From Clostridiales bacterium (GTDB lineage: Bacteria; Bacillota_A; Clostridia; Oscillospirales; Oscillospiraceae), in assembly GCA_022777455.1 (NCBI GenBank), contig JALFGI010000316.1, forward strand, positions 1-10,984: a stretch of DNA of 10,984 nt. Reading direction: 5' to 3'. This document shows positions 6,018-10,984 of this stretch, piece by piece. The notes beneath the pieces were generated by a model. That model was not told the origin of the DNA and did not search any database. It was given only the letters and a program-made list of their open reading frames with translations. Position 1 is the first letter of the stretch, and each line of letters starts with the position of its first letter. The position numbers and the translations under genes are program-made.

Positions 6018-7031
6018 ATGGACGAAAATGGAACCTATCACTATGCCGGCCCTGGGGCAACCCAGCCGAAGAAACCCAAAAAGAATTTTAGCAAGCATCT
6101 GAAGCTGGTTGCCCTGTGCCTGCTGGCGGCGGTGCTGGTACTGGCGGCGGGCACCTGCTTCTACACCGTGGACGACAAGCAGCAGGCCGTGGTGACCACC
6201 TTCGGAAAGGTCACCGATGTCACCGACGCCGGTGTCCACTTCATGCTGCCCTTCGGCATCCAGCAGGTGGAAAAGGTGGATGTGAACGTCTACCAGAAAA
6301 TCGAGCTGGGCTATTCCACCGGCAAGGGCAGCAATTATAATGTAAACGAAAGCGAAAGCACCATGATTACCGGCGACTACAACATCGTCAACGTGGATTT
6401 CTTCGTGGAATACAAAATCTCCGATCCGGTGCAGTACCTGTATTCCTCCAACAACCCGGAGCTGATTCTGCGGAATCTGATTCAGAGCCAGGTGCGCAAT
6501 GTGGTGGGCTCCTCCACCGTGGACGCGGTGCTCACCGACGGCAAGGAGAACATTCAGATGCAGGTGCGGGATCTGGTGACCGGCATCCTGGATGAGTACG
6601 ACATCGGCCTGAGTCTGGTGGATGTGAAGATTCAGGACGCCGAACCTCCCACGAAGGAGGTCATCGAGGCCTTCAAGGCGGTGGAAACCGCCAAGCAGAA
6701 GGCAGAGACCGTGATCAACGATGCCAAAGCCTACCAGAACGCCCAGCTGCCCAAGGCCCAGGCCCAGGCGGACCAGCTGGTGCAGAACGCGGAATACCTG
6801 AAGCAGAAGCGCATCAACGAGGCGGTGGAGCATGTGGCCATGTTCAATGCCATGTACGCCGAGTATGCAAACAACCCCCAGATCACCCGCTCCAGAATGT
6901 ACTATGAAGCCATCTCCGAGGTTCTGCCCGGTGTGAAGCTGTATGTGAACACCGGCAGCGGCGCGGGAAGCGACGTGCAGATGGTTTTGCCCCTGGAATC
7001 CCTGATTGCTCCCGCAGGAGGTAACAACTGA
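6018..7031 (+). CDS. hflK: HflK, SPFH/band 7 membrane protein (FtsH protease modulator)
   Basis: 337 residues. HflK and HflC form a large membrane cage that surrounds and tempers the FtsH protease in studied bacteria. Here a short hydrophilic N-terminus with a Lys-rich patch (18-27) is followed by a membrane segment (about 28-48). An SPFH domain (about 49-210) follows, with typical stretches such as DDKQQAVVTTFGKV and DAGVHFMLPFGIQQVEKVDV. An Ala/Gln-rich coiled coil (about 211-275) and a tail with RMYYEAISEVLPGVKLYV complete it. This order and the position before HflC identify it as the HflK partner. The ATG has AAAGGAG eight bases upstream. HflC starts 2 bases after the stop, so the two are co-transcribed. 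The Gly-rich N-terminal region of proteobacterial HflK is much reduced. FtsH is not in the window. Confidence 0.9.
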   Translation: MDENGTYHYAGPGATQPKKPKKNFSKHLKLVALCLLAAVLVLAAGTCFYTVDDKQQAVVTTFGKVTDVTDAGVHFMLPFGIQQVEKVDVNVYQKIELGYSTGKGSNYNVNESESTMITGDYNIVNVDFFVEYKISDPVQYLYSSNNPELILRNLIQSQVRNVVGSSTVDAVLTDGKENIQMQVRDLVTGILDEYDIGLSLVDVKIQDAEPPTKEVIEAFKAVETAKQKAETVINDAKAYQNAQLPKAQAQADQLVQNAEYLKQKRINEAVEHVAMFNAMYAEYANNPQITRSRMYYEAISEVLPGVKLYVNTGSGAGSDVQMVLPLESLIAPAGGNN

Positions 7032-7033
7032 TT

Positions 7034-7915
7034 ATGAAAAATGCAAAATGGATTGTTTTGGGCATCGCTGCCCTGATCGTACTGATGGTGCTCTCCGGCT
7101 GCTTCTTCACCGTGGCCGAGGATGAATACGCCTGCACCGTACGTTTCTCCAAAATCATCAGCACCACCGCCGACGCAGGGCTCCACTTCAAGCTCCCCTT
7201 CATCGACAGCGTGAAGTATTTCACCAAGGCCACCCAGCTCTACGACATCCCCCCTTCCGAGGTGCTGACCTCCGACAAGCAGAACATGACCGTGGACTGC
7301 TACATCCTCTGGTCCATCTCCGACCCCAAGCTCTTCTACCAGACCCTGGGCTCCACCTCCACCGCAGAGCAGCGGCTGGACGCCCTGACCTACAATGAGC
7401 TGAAAACCGTCATGGGCACCCTGGCCCAGTCGGACATCATCAACATGGAGGACGGCGCCAAGCGGAATGATATTTATTCCAACATCGCCTCCGACGTGGA
7501 CCGGCTGGCCCGGACCTACGGCATCCGGGTGGAGGACGTGAAGATCAAGCAGTTCGACCTGCCCGAGTCCAACCTGAACGCCGTGTACAACCGGATGATC
7601 TCCGAGCGGAACCAGATGGCGGAGAAGTACACCGCCGACGGCAACTACGAGGCCTCCATCATCCGCAACAATGTGGACAAGCAGGTGAACATCATCGTCT
7701 CCGACGCGGAAGCGGAAGCCGCCAAGCTGGTGGCCGAAGGTGAAGGCGAATACATGCGGATGCTGGCCGCCGCCTACGACAGCGACGACAAAAAGGACTT
7801 CTATGAATTCACCCTGGCCCTGGACGCCCTGAAGAGCAGCCTGGACGGCACGGAGAAAACCGTGATTCTGGACGGCAACTCCTCCCTGGCCCAGATCCTC
7901 ATGGGCAACCCGTAA
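7034..7915 (+). CDS. hflC: HflC, SPFH/band 7 protein, partner of HflK
   Basis: 293 residues, the usual HflC size. An N-terminal hydrophobic segment (6-26) precedes the SPFH domain (about 27-190), with EDEYACTVRFSKI and DAGLHFKLPFIDSVKYF. The family hallmark follows: MISERNQMAEKYTADGNYEASIIRNNVDKQVNIIVSDAEAEA (written in the frame around residues 188-229), an Ala/Glu-rich helix. The C-terminus reads FYEFTLALDALKSSLDG...VILDGNSSLAQIL, also typical. Ribosome binding site AGGAGGT (7016-7022) lies inside the end of hflK, 11 bases before the ATG. The membrane segment ends in LSGC (20-23), which fits a lipobox, so a lipoprotein form cannot be excluded. No T-rich terminator follows; a long hairpin element does. 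Confidence 0.92.
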   Translation: MKNAKWIVLGIAALIVLMVLSGCFFTVAEDEYACTVRFSKIISTTADAGLHFKLPFIDSVKYFTKATQLYDIPPSEVLTSDKQNMTVDCYILWSISDPKLFYQTLGSTSTAEQRLDALTYNELKTVMGTLAQSDIINMEDGAKRNDIYSNIASDVDRLARTYGIRVEDVKIKQFDLPESNLNAVYNRMISERNQMAEKYTADGNYEASIIRNNVDKQVNIIVSDAEAEAAKLVAEGEGEYMRMLAAAYDSDDKKDFYEFTLALDALKSSLDGTEKTVILDGNSSLAQILMGNP

Positions 7916-7923
7916 AAATTAGG

Positions 7924-8082
7924 GCAACACCGCATAATGGGGCAAGGAGATTCGGCGAGAGATTTTGTTCCAAGCGAAAGTATGAAAAATGCGGGAATAC
8001 TGGATGTATTTTCCATTTTTCATACTGCACGATTGGGGCAAAAGATCCGCTGAAGCCCGCAGCTCCCATTGTGCGGTGTTGC
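7924..8082 (+). repeat. Long imperfect inverted repeat downstream of hflC
   Basis: The ends GCAACACCGCATAATGGG (7924-7941) and CCCATTGTGCGGTGTTGC (8065-8082) pair with one mismatch, which is a G-U pair in RNA. An inner perfect 12-base stem, GTATGAAAAATG (7980-7991) with CATTTTTCATAC (8014-8025), and partly complementary sequence between them make the whole 159 bases one long hairpin. No T-run is adjacent, so it is not a standard terminator. It contains no convincing gene. It shares no ends with the AATTGTAATTTGGC family and thus represents a second repeat type. Confidence 0.75.
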
Positions 8083-8131
8083 CTTAGCTGCAATGCCTTT
8101 CGGGCATGGAGTGACGATTATTACAAAGTAT

Positions 8132-8160
8132 TAGACATATCGCCGCCCTTCTGGTATTCT
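8132..8160 (+). promoter_or_regulatory. Possible promoter of the MATE transporter gene
   Basis: TAGACA (8132-8137) is one base off the -35 consensus and is followed after 17 bases by TATTCT (8155-8160), four of six for the -10. The start of transcription would fall near 8167. The elements overlap the hairpin 8140-8179, so both assignments cannot act in the same way at once. Confidence 0.4.
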
Positions 8161-8179
8161 AGGATCAGAAAGGCGGCGA
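8140..8179 (+). promoter_or_regulatory. Terminator-like hairpin covering the MATE ribosome binding site
   Basis: TCGCCGCCCTTCTG (8140-8153) pairs with CAGAAAGGCGGCGA (8166-8179), 13 of 14 base pairs with a 12-base loop. It is followed at once by TTTT and then the ATG at 8185. The right arm contains the AAGGCGG ribosome binding site (8170-8176). In a transcript arriving from upstream it would either end transcription weakly or hide the site from ribosomes. This resembles an attenuator, or a filter against read-through from hflKC. Confidence 0.65.
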
Positions 8180-8184
8180 TTTTG

Positions 8185-9534
8185 ATGAAAAAAGAACAAA
8201 CGGGCATATCCTTTACCGGTCGGGAGCTGCGGGACATGATCGTCCCCCTGTTCTTAGAGCAGCTGCTGGTGATCCTGGTGGGAGTTGCGGACACACTGGT
8301 CATCAGCTACGCCGGTGAGGCAGCGGTGTCCGGCGTGTCCCTGGTGAACCAGTTCAACACCATTTTTATCTATCTGTTCACTGCCCTGGCTTCCGGCGGT
8401 GCGGTGATCATCAGCCAGTACATCGGAAGCCGGGACAACAAAATGGCGGGAAAAGCCTCCGGTCAGCTGCTGATGTTCTCAACGGTGTTTTCCCTGGTGA
8501 TGGGCCTGGGCGTGCTGTTGGGAGGCCGGGGAATGCTGGGGCTGCTGTTTGGCCGGGTGGAGGAGGACGTGATGGCCTCCTGTGTCACTTATCTTCGGAT
8601 CTCCGCCTATTCCTATCCCATGCTGGCCGTTTACAACGCCGGTGCGGCATTGTGCCGCAGTTTGGGCAAAACCCGGATCACCATGAATATTTCTTTCGTC
8701 TCCAATATCATCAATGTGGTGGGCAATCTCATCGGCGTATTCGTGCTGAAGGCGGGGGTGGCCGGTGTGGCCTGGCCCTCGCTGATTGCCCGGACCGTTT
8801 CCGCCCTGTGGATCACGGTGCTGTGCTTCCGGCCCCAAATGCCGGTGCGGTATGACCGGCGGGGAATCTTCTGTTGGGACGGTTCCCTTTTGAAAAAAAT
8901 GCTGGGCATTGCCGTTCCCAACGGCATTGAAAGCGGCGTGTTCCAGCTGACAAAGGTGGCCCTTTCCAGCATTGTGGCGCTGTTCGGCACCTGCCAGATT
9001 GCTGCCAACGGCGTCGCCCAGAGCATCTGGTCCCTGGCTGCGCTGGCGGGGGTTGCCATGGGGCCGGTGTTCATCACGGTGATCGGCCAGTGCATGGGCG
9101 GCGGCAATCCCCAGGCGGCGGAGGAAAGCTTTGGCAGGCTGCTGAAAATCAACGTGGCCGTCTCCCTGGGATGGAATGCCCTGATCCTGGCCCTGACGCC
9201 CCTGGTGCTTGGATGCTACAGCCTGGAGCCGGAGACAAAAGCGCTGGTATTCTGGCTGGTGGTCATCCACAACTGCTTCAACGCCCTGGCCTTTCCCTTC
9301 GCCGGAGCTCTGGGCAACGGCCTGCGGGCAGCGGGGGACGTGAAATTCACCATGTACCTGTCCCTGTTTACCACCGTGGCTGTGCGGCTGGTGCTGTCGG
9401 TGGTGTTCGCGGTGTGGCTGAACTGGGGCGTTCTGGGCATCGCCGCCGCCATGTGCTGCGACTGGAGCGTCAAAGGCGCGGCGCAGTATGCAAGGCTGAA
9501 AAAAGGAAAATGGAAATCCTTCCGACTGGTTTAA
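8185..9534 (+). CDS. MATE family efflux transporter
   Basis: 449 residues from the ATG chosen here. It is an inner-membrane antiporter of the MATE/NorM-DinF type, expected to export small cationic or aromatic compounds driven by Na+ or H+. About twelve membrane segments are visible, arranged as two halves of six. The first half opens with MIVPLFLEQLLVILVGVADTLVISYAGEAAVSGVSLVNQF, the classic MATE start in which a P-x-x-E-x-x-L segment precedes ADT. The second half opens near LLKKMLGIAVPNGIESG. An in-frame start at 8071 would add 38 residues that lie inside the repeat and the hairpin; they are hydrophilic and not MATE-like, so it was not used. AAGGCGG precedes the ATG by 8 bases. The C-terminus ends in a basic tail (LKKGKWKSFRLV). 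Substrate unknown. Confidence 0.92.
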   Translation: MKKEQTGISFTGRELRDMIVPLFLEQLLVILVGVADTLVISYAGEAAVSGVSLVNQFNTIFIYLFTALASGGAVIISQYIGSRDNKMAGKASGQLLMFSTVFSLVMGLGVLLGGRGMLGLLFGRVEEDVMASCVTYLRISAYSYPMLAVYNAGAALCRSLGKTRITMNISFVSNIINVVGNLIGVFVLKAGVAGVAWPSLIARTVSALWITVLCFRPQMPVRYDRRGIFCWDGSLLKKMLGIAVPNGIESGVFQLTKVALSSIVALFGTCQIAANGVAQSIWSLAALAGVAMGPVFITVIGQCMGGGNPQAAEESFGRLLKINVAVSLGWNALILALTPLVLGCYSLEPETKALVFWLVVIHNCFNALAFPFAGALGNGLRAAGDVKFTMYLSLFTTVAVRLVLSVVFAVWLNWGVLGIAAAMCCDWSVKGAAQYARLKKGKWKSFRLV

Positions 9535-9542
9535 AAGGAAAA

Positions 9543-9590
9543 CCCCGGATTTTTTCAAAAGGAATGGAAACCTATTGAAAACGTCCGGGG
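9543..9590 (+). terminator. Hairpin after the MATE gene, possible weak terminator
   Basis: CCCCGGA (9543-9549) pairs with TCCGGGG (9584-9590), and TTTTCAA with TTGAAAA just inside, separated by a 2x2 internal loop. The apical loop is about 16 bases. It is followed by CTTTCTG, a poor U-tract, 8 bases past the MATE stop. The right arm includes the -35 box of the next promoter. Confidence 0.5.
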
Positions 9591-9603
9591 CTTTCTGTAT
9601 AAT
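9575..9603 (+). promoter_or_regulatory. Sigma-A promoter of the flavodiiron protein gene
   Basis: TTGAAA (9575-9580), a 17-base spacer and a perfect TATAAT (9598-9603). The transcript would start near 9610, just ahead of the strong GGAGGA ribosome binding site (9621-9626). This gives fprA its own promoter separate from the MATE gene. Confidence 0.75.
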
Positions 9604-9633
9604 GGGGGGCAGAAAAAGAAGGAGGAAATTCAA

Positions 9634-10782
9634 ATGATTACCAACGATATTCGCTATGTAGGCGTGAACGACCATGAGGTGGACCTGTTCGAGGGGCAGT
9701 ATGTGGTGCCCAATGGCATGGCCTATAATTCCTATGTGATTCTGGACGATAAAATCGCCGTGATGGACACGGTGGATGCCCGCTTTGGGGAGGAGTGGCT
9801 GGAGAAGATTGCCTCGGTGCTGGAGGGCCGGAATCCGGACTATCTGGTGGTGCAGCATATGGAGCCGGACCACTCGGCAAACATTTTGGCCTTCCTGGAG
9901 CGGTATCCCCAGGCAACCGTGGTGGGCAACGCCAAGACCTTTACCATGATGGGCCAGTTCTTCCCCGATGCCCCCGAAATGAAGCAGCTCACCGTGAAGG
10001 ACGGGGACACGTTGAACCTGGGGAAGCATACCCTGACCTTCGTCTTTGCCCCCATGGTCCACTGGCCCGAGGTGATGGTGAGCTATGACAGCTATGACAA
10101 GGTCCTCTTCTCCGCCGACGGCTTCGGTAAATTCGGCGCCCTGGACGTGGAGGACGAGTGGGACTGCGAGGCCCGGCGATACTACATCGGCATCGTGGGC
10201 AAGTACGGCATGCAGGTGCAGAAGCTGCTGAAGGCGGCCTCCGCCCTGGATATTTCCGTCATCTGCCCCCTCCATGGCCCCATTCTCAAGGAAAATCTGG
10301 GCCATTACATTGAAAAATACGACATCTGGTCCTCCTACCGCCCGGAGGAGCCCGGCGTGCTGATTGCCTACGCCTCCATCTACGGCCACACCAAGGCCGC
10401 CGCCGAAGCCCTGGGCAAAGAGCTGGAAGCCAGGGGTGAGAAGGTGGTGCTGGCGGACCTGGCCCGGGAGGACATGGCCGAGTGCGTGGAGGATGCCTTC
10501 CGGTATGACCGGCTGGTGCTGGCCTCCGTCACCTACAACGGCGACATCTTCCCCTGCATGCACGCCTTCCTCCATGCCCTCACCGAACGGGGCTACCAGA
10601 ACCGCACCGTGGCCTTCATGGAAAACGGCACCTGGGCCCCCGCCGCCGCCCGGGTCATGGCCGCCGCCCTGGAAAAGAGCAAGAATCTCACCTTCGCCCA
10701 GGAAAAGGTGACCATCAAGTCCGCCATGAATGCCGGAACCCTGGAGAGCATCCGCCGCCTGGCAGAGGAGCTGGCAGGCTAA
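9634..10782 (+). CDS. FprA-type A flavodiiron protein (O2/NO reductase)
   Basis: 382 residues, close to the usual 390-400. These cytoplasmic enzymes of anaerobes reduce oxygen to water or NO to N2O with electrons from rubredoxin or a similar donor. The N-terminal metallo-beta-lactamase-like domain (about 1-235) shows all the di-iron ligands: HMEPDH with His75, Glu77, Asp79 (His80 next), His143 in MVHWPE, Asp162 in FSADGFG and His214 in CPLHGP. The C-terminal flavodoxin domain (about 241-380) begins VLIAYASIYGHTKAAAEAL, with the FMN phosphate loop SIYGHT (248-253). No extra rubredoxin domain is attached, so it is class A. Start chosen for the ideal GGAGGA site seven bases upstream. It has its own promoter, and a repeat follows the stop. 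It fits a strict anaerobe exposed to traces of air or host NO. Confidence 0.95.
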   Translation: MITNDIRYVGVNDHEVDLFEGQYVVPNGMAYNSYVILDDKIAVMDTVDARFGEEWLEKIASVLEGRNPDYLVVQHMEPDHSANILAFLERYPQATVVGNAKTFTMMGQFFPDAPEMKQLTVKDGDTLNLGKHTLTFVFAPMVHWPEVMVSYDSYDKVLFSADGFGKFGALDVEDEWDCEARRYYIGIVGKYGMQVQKLLKAASALDISVICPLHGPILKENLGHYIEKYDIWSSYRPEEPGVLIAYASIYGHTKAAAEALGKELEARGEKVVLADLAREDMAECVEDAFRYDRLVLASVTYNGDIFPCMHAFLHALTERGYQNRTVAFMENGTWAPAAARVMAAALEKSKNLTFAQEKVTIKSAMNAGTLESIRRLAEELAG

Positions 10783-10796
10783 TCCCCCGACCACAC

Positions 10797-10905
10797 TGTA
10801 GGGGAGGCGCCTCCCGTATACATTGCAGAATCAGGACGGGAAACCCGTCCCCTACGTGTCTGGACGAATTACATACCATTCAACCGAACACGCAGGGTTA
10901 CTGCC
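10797..10905. repeat. Intergenic hairpin repeat at the right edge
   Basis: The 14-base perfect palindrome GGGAGGCGCCTCCC (10802-10815) is preceded by CTGTAGG; the hairpin GGACGGG-aaa-CCCGTCC (10834-10850) is followed by CCTAC. Then comes ACCATTCAACC near 10876, as at 59-69, and a run resembling that copy (ACACGCAGGGTTACTGC). The layout resembles 1-115 of the window, so this is a second copy of the same module, truncated or diverged. No gene is seen in 10783-10984. Confidence 0.65.
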
Positions 10906-10922
10906 TGGCGGGAGGTTGCCAA

Positions 10923-10951
10923 TTGACAGAAAGTCCCCTTTTTGCTAAAAT
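10923..10951 (+). promoter_or_regulatory. Possible promoter reading out of the right edge
   Basis: A perfect TTGACA (10923-10928), a 17-base spacer and TAAAAT (10946-10951, five of six). The transcript would begin near 10958 at the base of the hairpin 10957-10976. The -10 region is the A/T tract that would be the T-tail of a leftward terminator, so this may be chance. Confidence 0.45.
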
Positions 10952-10976
10952 AAAAATTGCCTCCCATCGGAGGCAA
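10946..10976 (-). terminator. Intrinsic terminator of a leftward gene beyond the window
   Basis: TTGCCTCC-catc-GGAGGCAA (10957-10976) is an 8-base-pair stem with a 4-base loop. On the minus strand it is followed by TTTTTATTTTA (10946-10956), a good U-tract. It implies a minus-strand gene ending just right of the window. Confidence 0.75.
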
Positions 10977-10984
10977 GGGCACTA

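Noticed and set aside
5958..6833. 291-codon minus-strand frame opposite hflK
   Set aside because: Shadow of the hflK coding bias, Leu/His/Gly-rich, no family resemblance.
8071..8184. Upstream start for the MATE gene
   Set aside because: The extra 38 residues are encoded by the arm of the long hairpin and the leader; the ATG at 8185 has a ribosome binding site and gives the normal MATE N-terminus.
9260..9275. DnaA-box-like TCATCCACA in the MATE gene
   Set aside because: A single one-mismatch match inside coding sequence with no cluster around it.
8479..10794. Open frame of 771 codons on the minus strand
   Set aside because: It is opposite the MATE and FprA genes, has a His/Gly/Gln-rich composition with no domain, and is a shadow of GC-rich codon bias in well-recognised genes.

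Overview
The window looks like chromosomal DNA of a fairly high-GC anaerobic Firmicute, most likely a gut Clostridia member of the Oscillospirales type. This is inferred from the gene set (FprA flavodiiron protein, DUF1836 regulator, bacterial acyl-ACP thioesterase, a MATE transporter and sensor kinase of clostridial type), strong AGGAGG-like ribosome binding sites, TTGACA/TATAAT-type promoters, and gene-free gaps packed with palindromic repeats. No phage, plasmid or transposase gene is visible.

Layout. Positions 1-443 are non-coding: the right end of a repeat unit (1-182), then a cluster of DnaA-box-like 9-mers (283-345, two perfect TTATCCACA), then a bidirectional-looking terminator (399-439). 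Three genes follow on the minus strand: an acyl-ACP thioesterase (444-1193), a membrane-anchored HtrA-type serine protease with a PDZ domain (1492-2754), and a HAMP sensor histidine kinase (3072-4502) with no response regulator beside it. A 636-base gap (4503-5138) separates them from the rightward genes. These are a DUF1836 helix-turn-helix protein (5139-5702), the SPFH pair hflK-hflC (6018-7915), a MATE-family transporter (8185-9534) and an FprA-type flavodiiron protein (9634-10782). The right edge holds another repeat and a hairpin that could end a leftward gene lying outside the window.

Themes. HtrA, HflKC and the HAMP kinase all point to envelope and membrane-protein quality control; FprA deals with oxygen or NO; the MATE protein exports small molecules. 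They look like separate short transcription units, not one pathway. Only hflK-hflC is tightly coupled (2-base gap).

Most notable signals. A perfect 16-base match to the Spo0J/ParB centromere site parS (TGTTNCACGTGAAACA) lies at 5691-5706 and contains the stop codon of the DUF1836 gene. With the DnaA-box cluster 5.3 kb away, it suggests an origin-proximal region. In addition, nearly every intergenic gap carries members of a modular repeat family. Its members are bounded by a 14-base terminal motif (AATTGTAATTTGGC) and have either a multi-hairpin 'cloverleaf' core or a 27-base inverted-repeat core. No protein-level system that is clearly new was found; the novelty is in the intergenic DNA.
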